A stretch of 51,809 bases of DNA, taken from Actinomycetota bacterium. Lineage in GTDB: Bacteria > Actinomycetota > Actinomycetes > Actinomycetales > Microbacteriaceae. Below, piece by piece: positions 7,037-14,278 of this stretch (position 1 is the stretch's first letter; each line of letters begins with the position of its first letter). The notes under the pieces are model-generated. The model had not been told where the DNA came from. It saw nothing but the letters and a program-made list of their open reading frames with translations, and did not search any database. The stretch covers positions 1 through 51,809 of the forward strand of contig JAIUOH010000024.1 of the NCBI GenBank assembly GCA_020161315.1, in the 5' to 3' direction. The translations under genes were made by a program, and so were the position numbers.

Positions 7037-7618
7037 GAATGGTGACCCCTCGCGCACGATGAGGTGCGCGCCGAGCACGATGCCGCGATCCTCGAAAAAT
7101 TGGAGGAGTGCGGGGTCGTCATCGCTGATGCGTTCAACGACAACTTCGGTGCCCGCCTTGATTTGGCCAAGCTGCACCGCGTCGGGGGCGACTATGGTGC
7201 CGTCGGCGAGCGGGATCGGGTCACCGTGCGGGTCACGCGTGGGGCGCCCGAGTAGCTCATCAATGCGTTCAATCATGAAGTCGCTGACTGCGTGCTCGAG
7301 GTGCTCTGCTTCGTCGTGCACTTCATCCCAGCCATAGCCCAACATCTTCACGAGAAACGTCTCGATGAGACGGTGCCTGCGCACCATTGCTACCGCGTAG
7401 GCGCGACCAGTGTCAGTCAGCGCGACTGCGCCGTATGGGGTGTGCGTGAGCAGCCCCTGCGCGGTGAGTCTGCGTACCGCATCAGACACTGAAGACAGCT
7501 TGAGCTCGGTGCGTTCTGCAATGAGCGAGGGGGTGACCGGCTGATCGGACCACTCAGAGAGCGTCCACACGGCCTTCAGATAGTTCTGAGTGCTCGTTGA
7601 GAGATCTGAAACCGACAT
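6944..7618 (-). CDS. Metal-dependent transcriptional regulator, DtxR/MntR family
   Basis: A 224-residue regulator in three parts: winged helix-turn-helix (residues 5-70, with LIAERTELKLSSVSDAVRRL as the recognition region), metal-binding dimerisation domain (about 75-140) and an SH3/FeoA-like C-terminal domain. The metal site reads HRLIETFLV and HDEAEHLEHAVSD. Iron sensors such as DtxR/IdeR have Cys in the place of the Glu in DEAE-H, while manganese sensors carry an acidic residue, so a Mn(II) sensor is the better guess. TACGCT lies 6 nt before the ATG, suggesting a leaderless mRNA, and TTACGTAA sits upstream. No metal transporter is adjacent. Confidence 0.85.
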   Translation of the reverse strand: MSVSDLSTSTQNYLKAVWTLSEWSDQPVTPSLIAERTELKLSSVSDAVRRLTAQGLLTHTPYGAVALTDTGRAYAVAMVRRHRLIETFLVKMLGYGWDEVHDEAEHLEHAVSDFMIERIDELLGRPTRDPHGDPIPLADGTIVAPDAVQLGQIKAGTEVVVERISDDDPALLQFFEDRGIVLGAHLIVREGSPFSESLDVHVDGDGQPVALGRTATDALYVSRV

Positions 7619-7624
7619 GCCTCA

Positions 7625-7630
7625 AGCGTA
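7625..7630 (-). promoter_or_regulatory. -10 element of the DtxR-type gene (leaderless type)
   Basis: Minus strand TACGCT, then TGAGGC (6 nt), then ATG at 7618. An 8-bp palindrome TTACGTAA at 7657-7664 lies about 27 bases further up, near a -35 position, and could be an autoregulatory site. Confidence 0.45.
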
Positions 7631-7866
7631 CCGGCGCGCATGCCCGGCTTGCGAGGTTACGTAATTTTGCCCGATGTGCCAAGGCCCTCGAGATTCTTAC
7701 GCTGACGTTGATTCGATGCACCGCTCGCAGTTCGGGTTTAGCTGGTGGAAGGGGGTTTCAAACAGTACTACCTCGCACCGTTTCGGTGAGTGGGCGGGAG
7801 TCGAGAACTCTTACACCACACCCGCGCCGGCCGGGGTCGACCGGGTCTTTTTGAACGGAACAGCTC

Positions 7867-10134
7867 ATGAAACTACATGTGCACGGCCGGCGCAGCGACA
7901 GAGTCGTTGCTGGTCGGCAGCAAGGGGTGAGGATCGCTGTCGCGATCTTCGCGACAGCCGCGCTCTGTCTGGGGCCGGCGATGGCGGCTTCGGCCGATGA
8001 CGCGGCAGACGGGGTTACCGCTACTGGCAACGAAGCGCCGGTGACTACGCAACCGCAGGATGATCAATCGCTGACAAACGAGCAAGACTCTGGCCCAGCA
8101 CCAGCGACCTCGGGATCCGAGGAAGATCTGGTGACGGTCACTGAGAACGGTGATGCGGGGGCCAGCAGCGGTTTAGACGAAGGTGCTGATGCCACGGCCG
8201 GTGGTGGTTCTGACGCCACTGGTAGTGACGGCACCGCCGCGGCAGCCGGTCTCGTTGAATCGAACGTCGGCACGGGCACCGAAGCCAGCAACGACAGCTC
8301 GGGCAATGACGGCTCCACCGCGGTACAGGCGGGCGATGACAGCTCGGGCAGCGATGACTCTACGGGTACAACCAAGGGCGATCAGCCAAAGGGTTTTGCG
8401 GCGAAGATGGTATCCGATGATGGTGGCGGTAACGCAAAAAACAAGAAAGAACATAAGGTCGAGATCTGCCACGTCACCAGTTCGGGTTCGAACCCATACA
8501 CTTCACCGTCCGTAGATATCGACTCGATTGTCAAAGATCATGCTCATGATCCACACGTGAGTAATGACGGCAAGCGTCATGACATCATTCCGTCATTTTG
8601 GTGGGACGATGACGGCGGTTCGGGTAGCGCCTACCTGACCGAAGCTGGCATTGGGTATGAGTACGAGGGGCTGAACTACACCGGCGACAACGTGGTCACC
8701 TACGCACATCATTGCGAACCACAGGCTCCGACCCCCGAGTACAAGACGCCTACCATCTCGGTAGATGCACTTCCGTGTCTGCCTAAGAAGGAAGGCTCTA
8801 CGGTCGCTCTTACCGGCAACATCGGCAATCTCACCGAGGGCGGCAAGTACACGGTGACGGCGAGCTACGCGGGCGGCGGTGCTGCGGGATCTACCGAGGT
8901 GACCGGCACCAGCGCTGGCACAGCGACATGGTCGATCAGTGTAGATAAAGCTGTCGCCTACACGATCACTGTGACAGGCCCGGGTGATAAGACCGCGAGT
9001 GTCACTACTGACAAGGTAAAGAAGTGCCTCGACCCGACACCACTTGGCACACCGATCGTGGTCAATAACACTGAGGGGTGCATTGACTGGGGTAGGGACA
9101 AGAACCTTCAGGTGAGCTTGGATTTCTCGAATCTCACGAAATACGTTGAGTACACGGTGACCGTGACAAAAGATGGTGATCCGTTTGGTGCTCCACACAA
9201 GTTCACCGCAGATGCAACTTCGAGATCATGGGAGTTCCCGGTACACGAGGCGGGTAACTACAAGGTGACTGTTACCGCGACCGGAGTCGAAGGCTCCGCT
9301 GTCGTATCGGTAGAAAAGTGCGATAGACCCGAACCTGAGGATCCCGCGGTTACGGTCGACGTGGGTTCGTGCATCACGCAGGGAGAGGACGACTGGCCAG
9401 AGCTTGACTTTGCGCCACAACTCGCACCCGCGAGCAGCGGCAGGGTCGCGACGGTGTATGCCACTGGTCTGAAGAAGAACACGAGCTATCAGATTGTGGT
9501 GATGCAAGGTGGTTCTGAGTACGACAGCGTATGGCGCCAATCGGATTCAGACGGCAAGATCACGGTTGAGTTTACGATCACGCAGCCCGGTCACTATAAG
9601 GCGGAAGTGCGTAAAGCTAGCGAAGGGCAGGGTCGTGTGATTGCCTGGGACTCGTTCAAGGTAAGGAAGTGTGATCCTCCAGTGCCTGTGGATCTGCCGG
9701 GGCTCGCTGGCACGGTGACCTGCACCGACGGCGTGCTGAACCTCACGCTCGAGGGAGTGAATCTCGACCCAGAAGAAAGCTACGACGTATGGGTTGAAGG
9801 GCCAGAGGGCTCCGAAAAGTTCACAATGGAAACCAACGAACTTGGTGTCGGGCAGGTCAAGACCGTCCTTGAGGTCGAGGGTAACTACAGTGCGTGGATT
9901 CCTGGCCTTGGTGAGGCTTCACCATTAGCTGAATTTACGGCAGCGAAGACCTGCGCGCCGCCGGTCGTGGTCACGACCGTGGTGAACCCGACGCCTAAGG
10001 AAACGAAGGCACCGGCGCTCGTCAACACCGGTAGCAACAGCACCGAGCCTCTGCTCTGGGCCGGAGTGCTCACGATGATGGTGGCATCTGGTCTGATGCT
10101 GCACTCGATGCGAACCAGGCGCACTGAGCGCTAG
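7867..10134 (+). CDS. Sortase-anchored surface protein with four Ig-like domains
   Basis: 755 residues, exported and wall-anchored. Parts in order: a long signal peptide (about 1-43, ending AMAASA), a Ser/Asp/Gly/Thr-rich linker (about 44-190), a domain starting KVEICHVTSSGSNPYTS with DIIPSFWW (about 197-285) of a type I know from many actinobacterial surface proteins, then four Ig-like domains of 90-110 residues (about 294-387, 392-487, 492-603, 608-695), each with one Cys near its start and one at its end (KKC, VEKC, VRKC, KTC) that could form a disulfide. The C-terminus has LVNTG at about 718, a hydrophobic helix and an Arg-rich tail. The motif departs from LPXTG at Pro. Ribosome site is weak. 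Likely an adhesin or stalk; ligand unknown. Confidence 0.85.
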   Translation: MKLHVHGRRSDRVVAGRQQGVRIAVAIFATAALCLGPAMAASADDAADGVTATGNEAPVTTQPQDDQSLTNEQDSGPAPATSGSEEDLVTVTENGDAGASSGLDEGADATAGGGSDATGSDGTAAAAGLVESNVGTGTEASNDSSGNDGSTAVQAGDDSSGSDDSTGTTKGDQPKGFAAKMVSDDGGGNAKNKKEHKVEICHVTSSGSNPYTSPSVDIDSIVKDHAHDPHVSNDGKRHDIIPSFWWDDDGGSGSAYLTEAGIGYEYEGLNYTGDNVVTYAHHCEPQAPTPEYKTPTISVDALPCLPKKEGSTVALTGNIGNLTEGGKYTVTASYAGGGAAGSTEVTGTSAGTATWSISVDKAVAYTITVTGPGDKTASVTTDKVKKCLDPTPLGTPIVVNNTEGCIDWGRDKNLQVSLDFSNLTKYVEYTVTVTKDGDPFGAPHKFTADATSRSWEFPVHEAGNYKVTVTATGVEGSAVVSVEKCDRPEPEDPAVTVDVGSCITQGEDDWPELDFAPQLAPASSGRVATVYATGLKKNTSYQIVVMQGGSEYDSVWRQSDSDGKITVEFTITQPGHYKAEVRKASEGQGRVIAWDSFKVRKCDPPVPVDLPGLAGTVTCTDGVLNLTLEGVNLDPEESYDVWVEGPEGSEKFTMETNELGVGQVKTVLEVEGNYSAWIPGLGEASPLAEFTAAKTCAPPVVVTTVVNPTPKETKAPALVNTGSNSTEPLLWAGVLTMMVASGLMLHSMRTRRTER

Positions 10135-10152
10135 CGCTCACATCACAGCCGG

Positions 10153-10188
10153 GCCCGTCTTCTCAGCTAGGTTGGGAAGACGGGCTTT
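10153..10188 (+). terminator. Hairpin terminator after the Ig-repeat surface gene
   Basis: GCCCGTCTTC (10153-10162) pairs with GAAGACGGGC (10176-10185), followed by TTT. It could also serve the minus-strand protease gene that ends at 10191. Confidence 0.65.
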
Positions 10189-10190
10189 GG

Positions 10191-10670
10191 CTATGCTCGT
10201 CCGCGGTTGCGGCGGCGCACTGAGCTGTTCGGCTTGCCGCCCAGGTACGAAGCCTCAGAATCCACCACGTAGCCCTGGCGCAGCGCTTGCCTGCCGATGA
10301 GCATGCGAAACACCATCTCGTCGCGACTCGTGAGCGTCACCTCTGCGGGGATTACCCGCCCGCACAGACCGACATCCATCAGCACGACCAGACGATCCTG
10401 CGAGTGGCCAGAAGAGCTGCGAATCGTGCGCCGATCGTGCACCGGGCGCTCAACCATGACCTCGTCAAGTTCGCTGTCTTGCCAGGGATGCACAGCGAAT
10501 CGCACCCAGTCTTGGCCGTCGCGTTCGAACTCCTCGAGTTTCGTCGTGTGCAGGGCAGATGTCTGCGCGCCGGTGTCGATTTTGGCTTTTAGCCACGACA
10601 CGCCGACCTCAGGCAGGCTGACCCATTCACGCCAGCCCGTGAAGGTGCTTGAATGGTGTGGTTCACTCAC
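10191..10670 (-). CDS. Retropepsin-like ATP-dependent zinc protease family protein (RimB-like)
   Basis: A 159-residue soluble protein of the family often found beside RimK. Seen: WVSLPEVGVSWLKAKIDTGA, where D-T-G-A is the aspartic-protease-like active-site motif, followed by QTSALHTTKLEEFERDG, and later FRMLIGRQALRQGYVVD, typical of the family. The GTG at 10670 gives the natural N-terminus VSEPHHSSTFTGW; longer frames would run through rimK. It is divergent from rimK with only 24 bases between the start codons. In Pseudomonas the relative RimB works with RimK to control glutamate tails on ribosomal protein S6, and a similar counteracting role is inferred here. Confidence 0.75.
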   Translation of the reverse strand: MSEPHHSSTFTGWREWVSLPEVGVSWLKAKIDTGAQTSALHTTKLEEFERDGQDWVRFAVHPWQDSELDEVMVERPVHDRRTIRSSSGHSQDRLVVLMDVGLCGRVIPAEVTLTSRDEMVFRMLIGRQALRQGYVVDSEASYLGGKPNSSVRRRNRGRA

Positions 10671-10694
10671 GCATCTATCTTGGCAGGTATCACC

Positions 10695-11894
10695 GTGAAA
10701 TTGGCGATTCTCTCGCGCGCCCCACAGGCATATTCGACGCAGCGACTCAAAGCTGCCGCCGAAGACCGAGGCCACCGTGCCCTCGTGCTCAACACTCTGC
10801 GCTTTGCTATCGACCTTGCTGACGACGCCCCCGACCTGAGGTACCGAGGCAAACAGCTCAGCGACTACGACGCGGTGCTGCCTCGTATCGGCAACTCGAT
10901 CACCTACTTCGGCACGGCCGTGGTGCGTCAGTTTGAGCAGATGGATGTCTACACGCCGAACACCGCAAATGGCATCTCGAACGCGCGCGACAAACTGCGT
11001 GCGATTCAGATTCTCTCGCGCCACAACATCGATATGCCGGCAACCGCTTTCGTGCGCAATCGCGCCGACGTGCGCCCCGCGATTGAGAGTGTGGGCGGTG
11101 CGCCAGTCGTCATCAAGCTGCTCGAAGGCACGCAGGGCATCGGTGTAATCCTCGCGCCGCAGGTGAAGGTTGCTGAGGCGATCATCGAAACGCTGCACTC
11201 GACAAGGCAGAATGTGCTGATTCAGCGCTTCGTGGCCGAGAGCCGCGGCAAAGACATTCGTGCGCTTGTGGTCGGTGACCGGGTGGTGGCTGCGATGCGC
11301 AGGCAGGCGAGCGGCGACGAGTTTCGCTCGAACGTGCACCGCGGTGGCAGCGTAGAGCCCGTGCAGCTCTCGGCTGCCTACGAGCAGACGGCCGTGCGCG
11401 CCGCCCAGATTATGGGGTTGCGCGTCGCTGGTGTCGACATGCTTGAGGGCGATGAGGGTCCGTTGGTGATGGAGGTCAACTCGTCGCCGGGCCTGCAAGG
11501 CATCGAGCAGGCGACCGGGCTCGACGTCGCCGGCGCGATTATCGACTACATCGGCAACCAGGTCGCGTTCCCAGAAATCGACGTGCGGCAGCGCCTCAGC
11601 GTTTCGACGGGATACGGCGTGGCCGAACTCGTCATGCACGCCGGGGCCGAGCACGTCGGCAAGAAGCTCGGTGACCTGGGGCTGTGGGATCGAGATATCA
11701 CCGTGCTGACGCTGCACCGAGGCGTGCAGGTGATTCCGAACCCGCGCAAGCACATCGTGCTTGAGCCCGAAGATCGCCTGCTCTGCTTCGGCAAGCTCGA
11801 AGAAATGCGTTCGATGATTCCCGACCGCCCGCGCCGCCGTGCGCGCGTGCGAAAGCTGCCGCAGGAAGCCCGCGACCTCGCAGCTGAGGGCTAA
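10695..11894 (+). CDS. rimK: RimK-type ATP-grasp glutamate ligase with fused RCK-C-like domain
   Basis: 399 residues. Residues 1-290 are a RimK ATP-grasp ligase: VKLAILSRAPQAYSTQRLK at the start, ATP-binding VVIKLLEGTQGIGVIL (about 137-152), RGKDIRALVVG, and the Mg-binding VMEVNSSPGLQGIE. RimK adds glutamates to the C-terminus of ribosomal protein S6. E. coli RimK ends near residue 300, but here about 100 residues follow; YGVAELVMHAGAEHVGKKL to EDRLLCFGKLEEM (about 308-372) has the pattern of an RCK-C/TrkA-C ligand-binding domain from potassium channels, then an Arg-rich tail. GTG 10695 is chosen because VKLAILSR aligns with the family start. The fused domain is the odd point. Confidence 0.85.
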   Translation: MKLAILSRAPQAYSTQRLKAAAEDRGHRALVLNTLRFAIDLADDAPDLRYRGKQLSDYDAVLPRIGNSITYFGTAVVRQFEQMDVYTPNTANGISNARDKLRAIQILSRHNIDMPATAFVRNRADVRPAIESVGGAPVVIKLLEGTQGIGVILAPQVKVAEAIIETLHSTRQNVLIQRFVAESRGKDIRALVVGDRVVAAMRRQASGDEFRSNVHRGGSVEPVQLSAAYEQTAVRAAQIMGLRVAGVDMLEGDEGPLVMEVNSSPGLQGIEQATGLDVAGAIIDYIGNQVAFPEIDVRQRLSVSTGYGVAELVMHAGAEHVGKKLGDLGLWDRDITVLTLHRGVQVIPNPRKHIVLEPEDRLLCFGKLEEMRSMIPDRPRRRARVRKLPQEARDLAAEG

Positions 11895-11939
11895 GGGTTT
11901 GATTTTGGCCGAGGGGATCCGCCGCCCCACAAGCGTGGG

Positions 11940-12677
11940 TCACTGAGCGGCGGGGCGATCCAGCGCGAGTGAAAACTCGACCGAACCGGTGGGTTCGACC
12001 GACACGAAACCGAGATTTGGTGCGGTCATGCCAAAATCGGCGAAGGTAATCGGAATCTGGCCCGCGATTTCAACCGTGCCAGTGTTCGTGCCCGCAGCCG
12101 GTGCATCCACACGAAGCTGCACAGTTACGCTGACAGGTTTCGTGACGCCCGCGAGCGTGAGATCGCCGCTGAGCGTGTGCTCGGTGACCTCGCCCGAGTT
12201 CGGCACCCTGTCTATAGTGAGCGGGGTCGTCAGAGTGAACGTTGCAGTGGGGTTGGCCGAGGCGCGCACCACGTTCTCTCGAAAGTAGCCGTCGCGAGAC
12301 GAGTTGTCGGTCTTGATCGAAGCGACATCGACCGTGAACGTCGCCTGGGTAACCGTCTGCCCCTCGGCGGTAAGCGAACCCGTTACCTGTTCAGTACGGC
12401 CGGTGACGGTCACGTCTGTGCCGTTCAGCACTTCGTTCACCCGGTAGCCCGCATAAGACCCGGCGCCTACCTGCCAATCACCGACAAATGCCGCGGGGTC
12501 AAGTGGCTCGCCCGGATCTGCCTTCAGCGTCGATTCGTTGGCGCTGAGCGTCGGGGCAACAGCGGCGGGTGCTACGAAATAGTCGCGATAGATCTTGGGT
12601 GCGATGAAAGCAGCCAGACCACCGACGAGGATCACGCCCACCGCAGTGAAGAGAATTGCTTTGGCGCGTTTGCCCAT
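11940..12677 (-). CDS. YceI-family protein, membrane-anchored
   Basis: 245 residues: one N-terminal helix (about 8-28) that anchors or exports the protein, a Pro/Ala linker, then a YceI domain (about 65-240), an eight-stranded lipocalin-like barrel that binds isoprenoid or other amphiphilic ligands. Seen: GDWQVGAGSYAGYRVNEVL at the start of the fold, TFTVDVASIKTDNSSRDGYF and HTLSGDLTLAGVTKPV, all standard YceI blocks. GGAGGG precedes the ATG. Convergent with rimK, 45 bases apart. The ligand is not predictable; the family is often linked to quinone or polyprenoid handling. Confidence 0.85.
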   Translation of the reverse strand: MGKRAKAILFTAVGVILVGGLAAFIAPKIYRDYFVAPAAVAPTLSANESTLKADPGEPLDPAAFVGDWQVGAGSYAGYRVNEVLNGTDVTVTGRTEQVTGSLTAEGQTVTQATFTVDVASIKTDNSSRDGYFRENVVRASANPTATFTLTTPLTIDRVPNSGEVTEHTLSGDLTLAGVTKPVSVTVQLRVDAPAAGTNTGTVEIAGQIPITFADFGMTAPNLGFVSVEPTGSVEFSLALDRPAAQ

Positions 12678-12787
12678 GGTGCCCTCCGAACCCAGCTCAG
12701 TAACGATTCAAGCATGGGGTGCGCACCCATGAGCGAACTGTGAGCGGGCGGGGTGTTGCCTGAGTCATGGGGCAAAACGCTACCGTG

Positions 12788-12856
12788 CGAGGGCTTCGGC
12801 GACGGTGCGTGCTTCGCGGAGTCCGCTTTCGATCGCACCGTCGATGAAGCCGCCCC
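12788..12856. repeat. 69-bp direct repeat, copy A (outside the oxidase gene)
   Basis: Identical to 12934-13002 except for one base (C at 12808 against T). On the minus strand it encodes GGFIDGAIESGLREARTVAE, the C-terminal flavin-binding stretch of the amine oxidase, but lies beyond that gene's stop codon. Confidence 0.9.
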
Positions 12857-12919
12857 CGGCAAGCCGCTTGGGGCAACGCATTGCGTTGCGCGGCGACGGC
12901 GCTGAGCGCGCCCTCGCGC

Positions 12920-14278
12920 TCAGTTTTGGGGCCCGAGGGCTTCGGCGACGGTGTGTGCTTCGCGGAGTCCGCTTTCGATCGCACCGTCGATGAAGCCGCC
13001 CCACAAATCAGCATTGTCGGTCGTCGCGAAGTGCAGCACGCCCTGCGGCTGCTGCAGCTCGGCGAGGTCGCGGCTGAGCTGACCGGGGCGGTGCGTCATC
13101 CAAGTGTTGCGTGAAAGCGGGTCTGCTACCCAGTCGTGCGAAGTCGCGTCGACGACCTCAAGGCCGGGGCGAATCGCATCGACTGCAGCCTGCACTGCCC
13201 CAAGGTCGCTGACATCGAGGGCAGTATGGTCGGGCCCGAAACCCACCAGAATCGAGAAGTCGTCGTGCACAAACTCGCTTTTGAGCACCGAGAGTGGGTG
13301 CTGGGGAGTGGCGTATCCGAAGAAGCGCGGCAGCGATCCTCGAACCTTGACCCAAACTTTCGTGCCCTGTGACGCGACTTTCTCGGCAAACTGGCGCTGC
13401 CAAACAGCGGGCAGTTCGGGGCTGAACTTGATGCCGCCGATTGCGTTTGCGGGTAGTGTGCTGATGACCGCTCGGGCGTTGATCTGCGTGCCGTTTGCGC
13501 AGGTGACGGTCGTGCCGCCCGGGTGCTGAGCAACCGCAGTGACCCGCGTGTTCAGGCGTATCTCGCCGGGCACGCTCTTAGCGATGAGCCTGGTCCACTC
13601 GCTCATGCCGCCCACGACGCGGTAAGTGGCAGAGGCCTCGTGCATCAGCTCCCAGTGACCGCCAGTCGCCGAAACCCAGCGGTAAGCGCTCGAGATGCCG
13701 GTCTGGTCGAGTGGGGCGTTGACGTGCCCGACCCAGACCGACTCGTTCGCACTGCGGGCCTCTTCGCTCATCTCGAGGCTGTCGATGCGCTGCTGAATAG
13801 TGAGGTGGTCGATGGCCGAGATGCCGCCGACGGTCGGCTCGGTGCCTCGCGGCATAATGTCGCGCACGTCGTCGATGATCCGCTGTTGACCTGGGCTGAT
13901 GAGTGCCATGAACTCGTCGAGACTTGCGACCCTGCGCTCGCCGCCAGCACCGAGCCAGCGCGCCTCTTCGGCAGCGGGGCTGCGCACGATCTCGCGGCCA
14001 TAGCGGGTCATCTCGGCCCAGGTGTGCGGCTGTACCCAATGCACCCAGGTGCCGCCAAGTTCGAGGTCGTGATCGAGCCGGTGGTCGGTCCACGTGCGGC
14101 CGCCAACACGATCTCGAGCCTCGAGGGTGAGCACTCGGTAGCCAGCATTGCCGAGTTCGCGCGACGCGATGAGCCCCGCGAAACCTGCGCCGATGACAAC
14201 GACGTCGACGGTTTCGGCGGCGCCTGCTGCTGTTTCGGAGTTGCCCGCCGTGGTCTCGGCAGCGTCTGAGTTGCTCAC
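12920..14278 (-). CDS. Flavin-containing amine oxidase (putrescine/monoamine oxidase type)
   Basis: 452 residues of the FAD amine-oxidase family, which oxidises a primary amine to an aldehyde, releasing ammonia and H2O2. Seen: a dinucleotide-binding VVIGAGFAGLIASREL (about 27-42) with LEARDRVGGRTW following, LGGTWVHWVQPHTW, and the C-terminal FAD contact DNADLWGGFIDGAIESG. A Ser/Ala/Thr-rich N-tail precedes the FAD site. The GTG start overlaps the stop of the upstream decarboxylase as GTGA, so the two are translated together; the decarboxylase product is the likely substrate (putrescine, cadaverine or agmatine). The 3' end is part of a 69-bp duplication, and the last residues after the repeat (GPQN) look non-native. 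Confidence 0.88.
   Translation of the reverse strand: MSNSDAAETTAGNSETAAGAAETVDVVVIGAGFAGLIASRELGNAGYRVLTLEARDRVGGRTWTDHRLDHDLELGGTWVHWVQPHTWAEMTRYGREIVRSPAAEEARWLGAGGERRVASLDEFMALISPGQQRIIDDVRDIMPRGTEPTVGGISAIDHLTIQQRIDSLEMSEEARSANESVWVGHVNAPLDQTGISSAYRWVSATGGHWELMHEASATYRVVGGMSEWTRLIAKSVPGEIRLNTRVTAVAQHPGGTTVTCANGTQINARAVISTLPANAIGGIKFSPELPAVWQRQFAEKVASQGTKVWVKVRGSLPRFFGYATPQHPLSVLKSEFVHDDFSILVGFGPDHTALDVSDLGAVQAAVDAIRPGLEVVDATSHDWVADPLSRNTWMTHRPGQLSRDLAELQQPQGVLHFATTDNADLWGGFIDGAIESGLREAHTVAEALGPQN
12934..13002. repeat. 69-bp direct repeat, copy B (inside the oxidase 3' end)
   Basis: Second copy of the repeat at 12788-12856, offset by 146 bp and 68/69 identical. It is the in-gene copy encoding the FAD-binding C-terminus. 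Between the copies are two palindromes, CAACGCATTGCGTTG at 12873-12887 and CTGAGCGCG/CGCGCTCAG at 12902-12923. Confidence 0.9.

Noticed and set aside
12902-12927. CTGAGCGCG/CGCGCTCAG hairpin followed by TTTT as a plus-strand terminator
   Set aside because: No plus-strand gene ends there and the hairpin contains the stop codon of the minus-strand oxidase; kept only as part of the duplication.
13523-14269. 248-codon open frame opposite the flavin amine oxidase
   Set aside because: Shadow frame with no family features.
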